Positions 18,793 to 27,492 are shown, counted from the stretch's first letter. The stretch: 41,536 nucleotides of DNA from a virus (IMGVR_UViG_3300043331_000516:1-41536); one strand, 5' to 3'. Program-made: numbers and translations. The notes: generated by a model from the sequence alone, not told the origin.

Positions 18793-20178
18793 GTGGCACG
18801 TCTCATCGACCGGCTCCGTCCGGCCCCGCCGGCACTCCCCCAGCCCAAGGGCACCGAATCCCGCTACAGCCTCTCGGACTACGCGAGTTGGATGAGCTTT
18901 GACGGTGGCCGCTACCTGCTCGGCCAGATCACCCAGACGCTCCAGGGCGACCGGGAAGCGGTGCCGGCGGGGTTCGACGGCTACGCCGGGACCGGCTACA
19001 AGGGCAACGGCGTAACGTTTGCCGTCTCGCTGGCGAGGATGCGGCTGTTCTCCGGCGCCCGGTTCCGGTTCCAGCAGCTTAGGAACGGCCAGCCCGGCGA
19101 CCTGTTCGGCACCCAAGCTCTTGATCTGCTGGACCGGCCGGACTGGAACACCTTCACCGGGGACCTGCTGGCCCGCATGGACCAGGACGTCACCCTCGCG
19201 GGGAACTGGTTCGGTGTCGCCAAGCCCGGAGGTCCCACCGGCCAGCGCATCGTCCGGTTGCGGCCCGATTGGGTGACGATCGTCCTCGGTTCCCAAAGGG
19301 ACGCCAAGGACCCCTACTGGCAGTCGGACGCGGAGATCATCGGGTACGCCTACACCGCCGGAGGGCCCAACTCAGGGAACCGCCCCGAGGTGTACCTGCG
19401 CGAAGAGGTCGCCCACTACAGCCCGTATCCGGACCCTGAAGCCCGGTATCGGGGCATGTCGTGGATGACCCCCATCCTCCGCGAGCTCGACGCTGACACC
19501 GCGGCGACCAAGCACAAGGCGAAGTTCTTCGAGAACGGCGCGACTCCCAACCTCGTAGTCAAGCCTGATGCGGCTCTGACCAAGGCGCAGTTTGACGAGT
19601 TCGTCACCCTCTTCAAAGAGAAGTACGAGGGGGTCGACAACGCCTACAAGACGATGCTCTTGGGCGGCGGGGCGGATGTGACCGTGGTCGGGTCCGACAT
19701 GCGCCAGCTTGATTTCAAAATGACGCAAGGGGCTGGCGAAACAAGAATTTGCGCGGCCGGTTCTGTCCCTCCAATTATCCCGGGATTTAGCGAGGGATTG
19801 CAAGCCGCGACGTACTCGAACTACGGGCAGGCACGGCGGCACTTCGGCGACCTGTTCGGCCACCCCCACTGGCAGATGGCCTCCGGCGTGCTCGAGGTCT
19901 TCGCTCCCCCTCCGGCCTCTTCGAGGCTTTGGTACGACAGCAGCCAAATCGCCTTCCTCCGCGAGGACCAGGCCGACCTGAGCGACATCCGCCAGAAAGA
20001 CGCCAGCACGATCCGGACTCTGGTCGACGCCGGCTATGAGCCGAAGTCGGTGATCGACGCGGTGACCTCCGGCGACATGCGCCGACTCGTTCACACCGGG
20101 CTCCTGAGCGTCCAGCTTTTCGAGCCCGGCAGTAACCCCTCCCCCGACCCGGCCCCGGAGCCGGACGCCAAGGAGTAA
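18793..20178 (+). CDS. Portal protein (HK97-like)
   Basis: The 461-aa protein has typical portal segments: FAVSLARMRLFSGARFRF near 75-95, a DVTLAGNWF strand region, WMTPILRELDADTAATKHKAKFFENGATPNLVV (stem/crown), and a conserved AGSVPPIIPGFSEGL segment. It forms the dodecameric DNA channel and docks TerL. The start is GTG 18793 directly after the preceding TAG. DNA at 19708..19806 uses codons unlike the rest (AAA, CAA, ACA, AGA, ATT, GGA, TTT, TTG), a local anomaly. Confidence 0.9.
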   Translation: MARLIDRLRPAPPALPQPKGTESRYSLSDYASWMSFDGGRYLLGQITQTLQGDREAVPAGFDGYAGTGYKGNGVTFAVSLARMRLFSGARFRFQQLRNGQPGDLFGTQALDLLDRPDWNTFTGDLLARMDQDVTLAGNWFGVAKPGGPTGQRIVRLRPDWVTIVLGSQRDAKDPYWQSDAEIIGYAYTAGGPNSGNRPEVYLREEVAHYSPYPDPEARYRGMSWMTPILRELDADTAATKHKAKFFENGATPNLVVKPDAALTKAQFDEFVTLFKEKYEGVDNAYKTMLLGGGADVTVVGSDMRQLDFKMTQGAGETRICAAGSVPPIIPGFSEGLQAATYSNYGQARRHFGDLFGHPHWQMASGVLEVFAPPPASSRLWYDSSQIAFLREDQADLSDIRQKDASTIRTLVDAGYEPKSVIDAVTSGDMRRLVHTGLLSVQLFEPGSNPSPDPAPEPDAKE

Positions 20179-20180
20179 CA

Positions 20181-20966
20181 GTGGAGACCCTCCGCGACCT
20201 CGACCTCGTCCGGGCTCAGCCCGCCAGCTTCGAGTTCCGCGCCGACGACGACGGCGACACCCTCGGCACGATGGTGGTCCGGTTCTCGCCGTTCGACACC
20301 TGGTACCGGGTCGACTCCTGGTTCGAGGGCACGTTCCTGGAGCGGACCGTCAAGGGCGCGTTCAAGAAGACCATGCGGGAGAACCGCGACAACATCGTCT
20401 CGCTGTTCGACCACGGCTTCGACTTCAGCATCGGGGAAAAGATCCTCGGCACCGTCGATGAGCTCAAGGAAGCCAAGGACTCCGCGGTCGGCGAGGTGGC
20501 CCTGTTCGATACCTCGTACAACCGCGACCTCCTTCCTGGCCTCCGGGCCGGTGTGTACGGCTCCAGCTTCAAGTTCCGGGTCGTCAAGGAAGAGTGGGAC
20601 GACGAGCCCGCCAAGAGCGCGCACAACCCCGACGGCCTCCCGGAGCGCAGCATCAAGGAGGTCCGGCTGTTCGAGTTCGGCCCGGTGACCTTCCCCGCCA
20701 ACCCCGCCGCAACGTCGGGGATGCGGTCGGCCACCGACGCCTACTACGAGCACCTCCGCACCCGCGACCCGCGCCGCTACGACGAGCTGGTCGCCCGTGC
20801 CCGCAGCATCCGCACTCCCGACGCGCCAGCCGGTTCGACCACTGGCGACGACGGAGCCGCACCGCAGCACACCGACGAGCCGGCCCCTGCCACTCGCGGT
20901 CTCTCCCCAAGCGCCAGAGAACGCCTCCTGGCGCTTCCGTTCCTTGCCCTCAAGGAGACCGCATGA
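20181..20966 (+). CDS. Prohead protease (HK97 family, U35)
   Basis: The 261-aa product has the family's catalytic signature: LFDHG (His), VYGSSFKF (Ser) and EVRLFEFGPVTFPANPAA. It cleaves the capsid's N-terminal delta domain during maturation. The C-terminal 60 residues are disordered and Thr/Pro/Asp-rich. GTG 20181 has AAGGAG upstream; the stop overlaps the capsid gene ATG. Confidence 0.9.
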   Translation: METLRDLDLVRAQPASFEFRADDDGDTLGTMVVRFSPFDTWYRVDSWFEGTFLERTVKGAFKKTMRENRDNIVSLFDHGFDFSIGEKILGTVDELKEAKDSAVGEVALFDTSYNRDLLPGLRAGVYGSSFKFRVVKEEWDDEPAKSAHNPDGLPERSIKEVRLFEFGPVTFPANPAATSGMRSATDAYYEHLRTRDPRRYDELVARARSIRTPDAPAGSTTGDDGAAPQHTDEPAPATRGLSPSARERLLALPFLALKETA

Positions 20967-22372
20967 ACCCCCGTGAGCGTCTGCTCGCCGTCGAGGCCGA
21001 GCTGCGCAGCATCCACGAGGCCGCAGGCGACAACCCGCTCGCCGACGACGCCCAGGCCAAGTGGGACGAGCTGACCGCCGAGCGCGCCCAGCTCCAGGAG
21101 ACCATCCGCCGCGACGACGAGCGCCGCGCCCAGGTCGCCAGCTTCGCCACCCGCCAGGCCGCCACCGAGAGCGGCGACTCGACCCGCCGTGAGGCCCCCG
21201 CGCAGATCAACCGCGAGGACCCGTTCGACGTGCTCGAGCGGGCGCGGAGCCTGAAGCCAACCGAGGCTAGGCGGCAACTCATCGACGCCAACATCCGTGC
21301 GATCGACGGCCGCATCGAGGACCCCGATCATCAGCGCCAGTTCGAGCGGCTCCTGAAGCGGCACGGCAACAACCTGCGCTGGGTCGAGAACCTCCTCGCT
21401 CGCCAGCGGCCTGAGTACGAGTCCGGCTGGTCGAAGCTGATGACCGGCAACGGGCACCTCCTCGACGACGAGGAGCGCGCCGCGATGACCGTCGGCACCA
21501 ACACCGCAGGCGGCCACCTGGTGCCGACGCATCTGGACCCAAGTCTGATGCTCACCTCGGCCGGGTCGACCAACGTCCTGCGGCAGCTCGCCCGCGTTGT
21601 CACCCTCGTCGAGGGATCGGTGTGGCATGGCGTCACGACCGCAGCGGTCACCGCGTCCTGGGATGCTGAGGTCACAGAGGTCAGCGACGACACGCCGGCG
21701 ATCGGCCCCGCTTCGGTGACGGTGACCAAGCCGCAGGCGTTCGTGCAGGCATCCATCGAGATGTTCGAGGATGTCGCCAACCTCACCAGCGACGTGCTCA
21801 TGCTGTTCGTCGACGCCAAGGAGACCCTGGAGGGCGCCGGGTTCATGACCGGCTCCGGGTCCTCGCAGCAGCCGACCGGGCTGTTCACCGCAATCAACGC
21901 CAGCGCATCGCTTCAGACCACTTCCACCACCGCTGCGACCATCGGCGAGGTCGACCTGGGAGCCCTGAAGCGGTCGCTACCGCAGCGGTGGCGCAACCGT
22001 GGCACCTGGGTCATGAACCCGCTTTACGCCGACGCCATCAAGCGTCTCGGCACAGCGGTCTCCTCGACCTTCTCCGGTGACCTGACCCAGCCCACCAGCG
22101 ACCGCATCCTCGGCCGTCCGGTGGTGGAGTCCGACGACGCCCCGACGACCCAGACCACCACGGCGCTCGACCAGGAGATCGTGTTCGCGGACCTGAAGCA
22201 GTACGTCATCGCGGACAAGCCCGGGAACACCTCGATCGAGTTCATCCCCCACATCTTCGGGACCAACCACCGCCCAACCGGCACCCGTGGCTGGTACATG
22301 CACTGGCGGACCGGGGGGAACTTCGTGAACCTCGTGGCTGGGCGCATCCTCGTCGACAAGACCTCGGCCTAG
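20963..22372 (+). CDS. Major capsid protein (HK97 fold)
   Basis: The 469-aa protein has an N-terminal coiled-coil scaffold/delta domain (about 1-130) followed by the HK97 core (VPTHLDPSLML, SWDAEVTEVSDDTPAIGPASV, QASIEMFEDVANL, GSGSSQQPTGLF, W..NPLYADAIKRL, GRPVVESDDAP, YVIADKPG). Cleavage by the upstream protease near residue 130-170 is expected. The upstream open frame to 20594 is rejected for overlap with the protease. A strong hairpin follows the gene. Confidence 0.93.
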   Translation: MNPRERLLAVEAELRSIHEAAGDNPLADDAQAKWDELTAERAQLQETIRRDDERRAQVASFATRQAATESGDSTRREAPAQINREDPFDVLERARSLKPTEARRQLIDANIRAIDGRIEDPDHQRQFERLLKRHGNNLRWVENLLARQRPEYESGWSKLMTGNGHLLDDEERAAMTVGTNTAGGHLVPTHLDPSLMLTSAGSTNVLRQLARVVTLVEGSVWHGVTTAAVTASWDAEVTEVSDDTPAIGPASVTVTKPQAFVQASIEMFEDVANLTSDVLMLFVDAKETLEGAGFMTGSGSSQQPTGLFTAINASASLQTTSTTAATIGEVDLGALKRSLPQRWRNRGTWVMNPLYADAIKRLGTAVSSTFSGDLTQPTSDRILGRPVVESDDAPTTQTTTALDQEIVFADLKQYVIADKPGNTSIEFIPHIFGTNHRPTGTRGWYMHWRTGGNFVNLVAGRILVDKTSA

Positions 22373-22382
22373 CCCGGGGCAG

Positions 22383-22422
22383 CAGGTGGGTGGGGCCGGG
22401 CGCCTCCTGTCCCACCCACCTG
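22383..22422 (+). terminator. Strong hairpin after the capsid gene
   Basis: CAGGTGGGTGGG (22383..22394) pairs perfectly with CCCACCCACCTG (22411..22422), 16-base loop, 11 bp after the stop. There is no U run; probably a partial terminator or mRNA-stability element that keeps capsid mRNA abundant. Confidence 0.7.
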
Positions 22423-22524
22423 TCAGAATAACGGCATCATGTTCTGCGCCCCCGGCTAGCTACCGGGGGAAGGTGGCCCCGCCTCTAGGCGGGCGGGGTC
22501 ACCGCCTCGCCTAGGAGGTAAGCC
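22423..22524 (+). ncRNA. Structured leader of Endo VII-type HNH gene (copy 1)
   Basis: Two GC stems precede the HNH start: CCCCCGG (22449..22455) / CCGGGGG (22463..22469), and GGTGGCCCCGCC (22472..22483) / GGCGGGGTCACC (22492..22503), paired over 12 positions with one G-U. It opens with AGAATA, like the leader at 30043. A CTAGGAGG SD follows the second stem. The structures may control the nuclease or belong to its mobile unit. Confidence 0.55.
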
Positions 22525-23085
22525 GTGACTCGGGGTGTCCTGAAGACCCCTCGCCTGTTGATCTGCGCTAACGCCAACTGCGGCAAGGAGTTCCTCGCCT
22601 ACAACGGCCACCAGCGCAACTGCTCGCCTGAGTGCAAGCGCCAGCGCCAGTACGCGCTACGTCTCGCCCGCCTAGAGGCTGGCGGTCCCCGGAAATGTAG
22701 TCGGTGCCAGCAGACGAAACCTGCTGACGCCTTCACCTTCAAGGCATTCCGCTGCAAGGAGTGCCAAGCTGAGGCGGCGCGGGAACACCGGGAGGCCAAC
22801 CCGGACTACAACCGGATCAAGAAGCTCAGCTACCACGGCCTGACCCCGGAGACCTTCGACGCCCTTCTCGTCAGCCAAGGCGGCGGCTGCGCGATCTGCC
22901 ACCGTTCGGAACCAGCCGGGCACGGTAAGTGGCACGTCGACCATGACCACCGCTGCTGCCCCGGTGCCTACGGTTGCGCCAAGTGCGTCCGTGGCCTGCT
23001 GTGTCACTACTGCAACCTGATGATCGGCATGGCCCAAGAAGACCCGGCGGTGTTCTTGGCGGCAGTTGAGTACCTGAGAACCTAG
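22525..23085 (+). CDS. Endonuclease VII-type HNH homing nuclease (copy 1), 186 aa
   Basis: GTG start after TAGGAGGTAAGCC. N-terminal zinc fingers (CANANCGKEF, CSPECKRQR; CSRCQQTK...FRCKEC) lead to the Endo VII-type core (about 105-180): YHGLTPETFDALL, CAICHRSEP, WHVDHDHRCCPG, CVRGLLCHYCNLMIGM. The family cuts branched DNA or acts as free-standing homing nucleases in phages. It interrupts the capsid-connector order and has a paralogue at 30122. Its position next to the conserved capsid gene fits homing. Confidence 0.85.
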   Translation: MTRGVLKTPRLLICANANCGKEFLAYNGHQRNCSPECKRQRQYALRLARLEAGGPRKCSRCQQTKPADAFTFKAFRCKECQAEAAREHREANPDYNRIKKLSYHGLTPETFDALLVSQGGGCAICHRSEPAGHGKWHVDHDHRCCPGAYGCAKCVRGLLCHYCNLMIGMAQEDPAVFLAAVEYLRT

Positions 23086-23097
23086 GAGGCGTGACAG

Positions 23098-23337
23098 ATG
23101 CCCACCGTCCAGCACCGCACCCCGGTCAGTGTCTACAACAAGGACATCGGCGAGTTTGAGGCGGTCGAACGGGGCACGGAACTTCCCGATGATCACCCGA
23201 TCGTGCTTGATCCGGCCAACGCCTACCTGTTCGAGGAAGACCCGGAGCCGGAGAAGGTCGACTCCGTGAGGATCGAGCAGGCAACCGCAGCACCAGGCGA
23301 GCGGCGCAACACTCGTCGGCCGAAGAAGGACGGTTGA
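23098..23337 (+). CDS. Hypothetical 79-aa protein of the head module
   Basis: TAGGAGGCGTGACAG precedes ATG 23098. The product has an N-terminal strand region (VQHRTPVSVYNKDIGEFEAVERGTELPDDHP cut by loops) and an acidic then basic tail (RRNTRRPKKDG). The position suggests a head decoration or completion accessory. The stop overlaps the next TTG. Confidence 0.6.
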   Translation: MPTVQHRTPVSVYNKDIGEFEAVERGTELPDDHPIVLDPANAYLFEEDPEPEKVDSVRIEQATAAPGERRNTRRPKKDG

Positions 23338-24110
23338 AGCGCGGCAGCGTCGTCCCGGCATTCCTCGACGCCCACCGCTGGTCCGCCTGCTTCGGCATCA
23401 GCTATCTCGAACTGACGCTCCACGACCTTGGCCACTCTGGCCGGATCATGCGGGAGAACGGCACGTATCTCCGGAAGGTCGCCGGGACGGCTGGGATCCC
23501 TGACGGCCGTAACGAGGTCTGCAAGAGCTTCCTCGATGGCACGGATGGTGAGTGGCTCCTCATGCTGGACACCGATATGGGGTTCGCCCCGGACACGGCC
23601 GACCGGCTGGTCACGTCGGCGGACCGCTACCACCGGCCGGTCATGGGCGCACTTTGCTTCGCTAACCGACGCACTGGCCCCGGTGATTTTCACGGGGAAC
23701 GGTTCGGGATCGTCCCTACCGTCTACAACTACGTCGATGAGTCCGAGGCCAACGGCGAGGTCGGGTTCCTCCCTGTCCATGACTACCCCCGCGATCAGGT
23801 GACTCGCTGCGCGGGAACGGGCGCGGCGTGCCTGCTTATCCACCGTGGCGCGCTCCACAAAGTCCGCGAGAAGTTCGGGGAGTGCTGGTTCGATCAGATG
23901 AAGCACCCCACCGGCCTGCAAGGGAAGCCGCGGAGCTTCAGCGAAGACCTTTCGTTTTGTGTTCGGCTGGCCGCGTGTGACGTACCGGTCCACGTCAACA
24001 CGGCGATCAAGACCTGTCACGAGAAGGGCGGCATCTTCCTCGATGAGGAAGCCTACGACCGGCAGATGACGCTGCTGAAGCTCGAACGCGAGCTAGAGAG
24101 CGTCGGCTAA
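23334..24110 (+). CDS. GT-A-type glycosyltransferase-like protein, 258 aa
   Basis: TTG 23334 overlaps the previous TGA. The GT-A features are GIPDGRNEVCKSFLDG, WLLMLDTDMGFAPDTADRL (DTD metal motif, about residues 82-84) and a late SFSEDLSFCVRLAACDVPVHVN segment, where the ED pair often sits near the catalytic base. It would transfer a sugar to a virion protein or DNA base. With the GT at 29026 and two methyltransferases it makes a modification set inside the structural operon. Confidence 0.75.
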   Translation: MKRGSVVPAFLDAHRWSACFGISYLELTLHDLGHSGRIMRENGTYLRKVAGTAGIPDGRNEVCKSFLDGTDGEWLLMLDTDMGFAPDTADRLVTSADRYHRPVMGALCFANRRTGPGDFHGERFGIVPTVYNYVDESEANGEVGFLPVHDYPRDQVTRCAGTGAACLLIHRGALHKVREKFGECWFDQMKHPTGLQGKPRSFSEDLSFCVRLAACDVPVHVNTAIKTCHEKGGIFLDEEAYDRQMTLLKLERELESVG

Positions 24111-24304
24111 TTCGGGCTCTGCGGGTTGAGCAGCTTCAGCCGGGCACGCTCGGCTATCGCGCCGATCTCCTGGAGTTCTGTCCGGAGCCGCACGACCTCC
24201 TCGATCAGCCAGTCGACATCCTCTGGCGAAATGCAGAGGTCGCTAGGGAAGCTCCAGAAGTCCGTGTTTTTGGCCTGGATCCGCTTTAGCCGGTCAGCGT
24301 CCAT
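24107..24304 (-). CDS. Small antisense-strand gene inside the late operon, 65 aa
   Basis: From ATG 24304 the product (MDADRLKRIQAKNTDFWSF...) has an EDVDWLIEEVVRLRTELQEI helix typical of small phage coiled-coil proteins. It fills a 216-bp gap between plus-strand genes. TACACT lies 6 bp before the ATG with no SD, so a leaderless transcript is likely. Being opposite to the late operon, it could be expressed in another phase (for example in the lysogen). The longer frame to 24409 is rejected. Confidence 0.55.
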   Translation of the reverse strand: MDADRLKRIQAKNTDFWSFPSDLCISPEDVDWLIEEVVRLRTELQEIGAIAERARLKLLNPQSPN

Positions 24305-24326
24305 CCGTCCAGTGTAAGGGGTCAGC

Positions 24327-24887
24327 GTGACCGAGCGGATCCCGGTCACCGAAGACGCCTTCACCCGCGCCCATCCTGACTGCGGCCATCCGGAGTGGTG
24401 GCACGCCACCGACGCTCAGAGCACGGAGATCGAGGTCACCGAACTTGTGGCCGCGTTCGTCCGGGCCATCCAACCCGACTACTGCATCGAGACGGGGTCG
24501 TGCTGGGGGCAGACCTCGGAGGCGATCGGGCGGGCGCTCCAGGCCAACGGCCACGGTCGTCTGGACACGCTGGAGCCGGACCCGCGGCGGGCTGCGGTGG
24601 CCCGTTCCCGCTGTGAGGGGTTGCCGGTGACCGTCCATGAAGTCCGCTCGCTGGAGTTCGTCCCTACCGGCCCGATCCATCTGGCGTGGCTGGACTCCCT
24701 GCTGGACCTGAGAGTTCCTGAGTACCACTACCTACGTCCCTGGATGCGACCCGGAACGGTCGTGGGGTTCCACGATACGGCGTCGCATCACGGGGTGTAC
24801 GGCGAGCATGTCCGGGCCCTGCCGGGGGTCGGGATCATCCACCTGAAGACCCCGAGAGGGGTCACGTTCGCGCAGGTCAAGGAGTAG
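24327..24887 (+). CDS. Class I SAM-dependent methyltransferase-like protein, 186 aa
   Basis: GTG start. The SAM-binding loop is ETGSCWGQTSEAIGRAL (about residues 55-71), followed by LDTLEPDPRRA (acidic ribose-binding end of strand 2) and HLAWLDSLLDLRVPEYHYLRPWMRPGTVVGFHD, as in sugar O-methyltransferase families. With the flanking glycosyltransferase it may methylate a glycan on the virion. Substrate is inferred. Confidence 0.75.
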   Translation: MTERIPVTEDAFTRAHPDCGHPEWWHATDAQSTEIEVTELVAAFVRAIQPDYCIETGSCWGQTSEAIGRALQANGHGRLDTLEPDPRRAAVARSRCEGLPVTVHEVRSLEFVPTGPIHLAWLDSLLDLRVPEYHYLRPWMRPGTVVGFHDTASHHGVYGEHVRALPGVGIIHLKTPRGVTFAQVKE

Positions 24888-24889
24888 AG

Positions 24890-25756
24890 ATGCCTTCGTC
24901 GTATGGGCCGGTCGCGGTGAACGTCGTCACCGGGGCGCTGGAGTACGCCACCGGATCAGGTGGCTCCCCGACCGGGAGCGCGGGCGGGGACCTGTCCGGC
25001 ACCTACCCGAACCCCGATATCGGGTCCGGGGTGATCGTCAACGCCGACGTGAACGCCTCCGCGGCGATTGTCGCGTCGAAGCTGTCGGGGGTGACAACGA
25101 CCGCGACCCTGACCACCAAGGGGGACATCTACGCGGCGACTGCGGCGAGCACCCCTGCGCGGGTTGCGGTCGGCTCCAACGACCAAGCGCTCGTGGCCGA
25201 CTCGTCCCAGAGCGCCGGGGTGAAGTGGGCGACGCTGCCGCTGTCCGCGAACCGAACCAAAGCCGGCCTGTACTATGCGACCCCGGTTGTGGCCCGCGCG
25301 ACCGCGACCCCGACACTGAACGACCTCCGCGCGGCGCCGTTCCTGCTCGCCGAGACGACCACCTTCGACCGTATCGCCGTGGACGTGAACACCGGCGGAT
25401 CGGCGGGTGCGGTGATCCGGCTCGGGATCTACGCCGACGACGGCGACGGCTACCCCGGTGCGCTGGTCCTGGACGCCGGCACCGTGGACTCCACCGGTAC
25501 GGGGTTGCTGACCATCACCATCTCCCAGCAGCTCGCCGCAGGGCTGTACTGGCTGGCCGGGGTGTCGCAGGTCGCCACATCGGTGGTGAACATCTCCACC
25601 GGGTCGGCGATCGGTCTAGGGGCCGGGACCAACCTCGCCCAAGCCCTCTGGGCCGGCTACTCCCAGACCAGCGTCTCCGGGACGCTCCCGAACCCGTTCA
25701 CCACCACCGTGACCGCCGGTACCCAGGTTGTCCGGGTCATCCTCCGGGCCGCGTAG
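24890..25756 (+). CDS. Tail fibre/collar-type structural protein, 288 aa
   Basis: ATG 24890 lies 3 bp after the methyltransferase. GGDLSGTYPNPDI (about 32-44) and TTKGDIYAATAASTPARVAVGSNDQ are standard phage fibre repeats. The C-terminal 140 residues look like a beta-sandwich (AVIRLGIYADDGDGYPGALV). It probably displays on the virion with the tailspike that follows. The position among head genes rather than after the tape measure is unusual. Confidence 0.75.
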   Translation: MPSSYGPVAVNVVTGALEYATGSGGSPTGSAGGDLSGTYPNPDIGSGVIVNADVNASAAIVASKLSGVTTTATLTTKGDIYAATAASTPARVAVGSNDQALVADSSQSAGVKWATLPLSANRTKAGLYYATPVVARATATPTLNDLRAAPFLLAETTTFDRIAVDVNTGGSAGAVIRLGIYADDGDGYPGALVLDAGTVDSTGTGLLTITISQQLAAGLYWLAGVSQVATSVVNISTGSAIGLGAGTNLAQALWAGYSQTSVSGTLPNPFTTTVTAGTQVVRVILRAA

Positions 25757-25764
25757 GGGGACCC

Positions 25765-27402
25765 ATGACGCGCAGGATGTTCCCCGACGAGGGATCACGG
25801 CTGGTCTACGCCATCTCCGGGACCGCGTTCCGGTCGTCGGTGGCGACCCAGATGAAGGTCTACAGCGACAGCGGCGCGACCACCCTCGCGGACATCCAGA
25901 CGACCGGGGGCGCGACCATCTCCGGGTCGGTCATCACCGTGGATTCCGGCAGCCAGTTGCCGTTGTTCAAGGGCCCCGACGACGCCAGCGATACCCTGTA
26001 CGTCAAGAAGGCCGACGGCACGGGGTCGGTATCAGCCATCTACGCCCGGGTGGACGACCGGCTCGACGTCATCGTCAACGAAGACCCCCTCAATGTGATG
26101 GATGCCCGCTTCGGCGCCGCCGGGAACGGCACCACCGACGACGCAGCCGCGATCCAGGCGGCGATTGATCTGGCCCAGACCGCCAACACCCCGTCGGAGG
26201 TGATCCTGCCGGGGCGGAAGTTCAGCCTTGCTAGCCCGCTCACCCTCCCCCCGGGCGTCACCCTGCGCGGGCTGAGCCCCGGCGCAAACGGACTAGCAGG
26301 CACCCTGCTGGCCCCGACCGCAGCCGTCACGACCGCTGCACTCCGCACCAGCGCCGTCGTCAACGGCCCGACCGACTTCTGGCATCGCGGCGGCCTGTTC
26401 GACCTGCGCCTGGACTGCTCGGCCATGACCGCCCCCACCGCAGACGGGATCGAGCTCTACCTGATGGGCGAGTTGGCCATCGCCGACCGAGTCATGGTCA
26501 TCCAGGCACCCCGCCACGGCCTCTACGTCCACGGCGAAGGAACCCCCGTCAAGCTTGGCTATCTGTCGCTGCACAGCAACGGCCGCAGCGGCAGCGGCTC
26601 GGGGCTATTCATGAGTGGCTCGCACTACACGGGCAACTATATCGAGTACGTCGGTGGCGACAACAACGGCACCGCACTCATCGAGCTGGAGTTCCTGGGC
26701 CGCTCGACCACCTTCATCGCCGCGTTCAAGGCAGAACGTCACAGCGCCAGCGGCAGCCCAGGCAACCCGACCGTCATCAAGATCAACCGTGGCGACGGCG
26801 GTACCGTGGTCATCGGTGGCGGGCGCGTCTACAAGAGCCCAGCCGCGGCCGATGGCAGCCACATCATCCTCAACACCCAAAGCGGTGGCGCGGTTGCCAG
26901 GGTCATCGTGGCCGGTGCGATCGAGTATGACGACACCGCCACCTATACCTACGACTACTACGAGGACAACGGCGGGATCATCAGCGCGGTCCCGTTCGGC
27001 CGGCTCCGCGGTCGGAGCCTGACGCTCGCCCGCGACGGGCACACCGCCATGCCCGCCACCGGCGGTGTCGCCTACGAGCTGCTCCGCGGAGTGGTCGGCC
27101 TCGTCCCGTACCTGATCGCCGCGCAGACCAACGGGGAGAGCTTTCATCGCTTCCGCGTCGACCACAGCGGCAAGCTGGAATGGAGCGACGGCACGGTTGC
27201 GCCAGGTTCGACCAGCGGGCTGAACCTGTACCGGAACAACGCGGTCCTGACCACCGATGGCAAGCTGACCGCCGTTGGTGGGCTCGGGGTGGGGAACAGC
27301 TCCCCGGCGACCATGCTGGGCACAGTGACGAAGAAGATCGAGGTCTTTGCCTCCAATGGCACCAGCCTTGGGTATGTGCCTGTTTATGACGCGATCACCT
27401 GA
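25765..27402 (+). CDS. Pectate-lyase-type tailspike (probable depolymerase)
   Basis: The 545-aa protein has an N-terminal virion-binding part (about 1-110) and a pectate_lyase_3 entry motif MDARFGAAGNGTTDDAAAIQAAID (about 111-135, broken across the motif), then a right-handed beta-helix (about 135-430; Asn/Gly-rich turns). It ends with a trimerisation-like tail (SGKLEWSDGTV, LYRNNAVLTTDGKL). Such spikes bind and degrade capsule or cell-wall polysaccharide. The open frame upstream to 25225 overlaps the fibre gene and is rejected. Confidence 0.82.
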   Translation: MTRRMFPDEGSRLVYAISGTAFRSSVATQMKVYSDSGATTLADIQTTGGATISGSVITVDSGSQLPLFKGPDDASDTLYVKKADGTGSVSAIYARVDDRLDVIVNEDPLNVMDARFGAAGNGTTDDAAAIQAAIDLAQTANTPSEVILPGRKFSLASPLTLPPGVTLRGLSPGANGLAGTLLAPTAAVTTAALRTSAVVNGPTDFWHRGGLFDLRLDCSAMTAPTADGIELYLMGELAIADRVMVIQAPRHGLYVHGEGTPVKLGYLSLHSNGRSGSGSGLFMSGSHYTGNYIEYVGGDNNGTALIELEFLGRSTTFIAAFKAERHSASGSPGNPTVIKINRGDGGTVVIGGGRVYKSPAAADGSHIILNTQSGGAVARVIVAGAIEYDDTATYTYDYYEDNGGIISAVPFGRLRGRSLTLARDGHTAMPATGGVAYELLRGVVGLVPYLIAAQTNGESFHRFRVDHSGKLEWSDGTVAPGSTSGLNLYRNNAVLTTDGKLTAVGGLGVGNSSPATMLGTVTKKIEVFASNGTSLGYVPVYDAIT

Positions 27403-27481
27403 CCGGATCCGTCCGGACCACCACGATCATCGGCTGTACGTCTACGACGGCGGGTGGCTGGCGACGGCGGCGCTTTCGTGA
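27386..27481 (+). CDS. 31-aa small protein
   Basis: ATG 27386 lies inside the last codons of the tailspike gene. The product (MTRSPDRIRPDHHDHRLYVYDGGWLATAALS) is His-rich at its N-terminus. It is followed by GAGGGGGTGCTAG for the next gene. The overlap and length make this tentative. Confidence 0.35.
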   Translation: MTRSPDRIRPDHHDHRLYVYDGGWLATAALS

Positions 27482-27492
27482 GGGGGTGCTAG

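Noticed and set aside
22423-22524. HEARO/IsrB-type RNA or group I intron
   Set aside because: The HNH proteins are Endo VII-like, lack RuvC domains, and flanking genes are not split; leaders are short hairpins.
25225-25764. Upstream extension of the tailspike ORF
   Set aside because: Arg/Pro-rich shadow of the fibre gene; the coupled ATG at 25765 fits.
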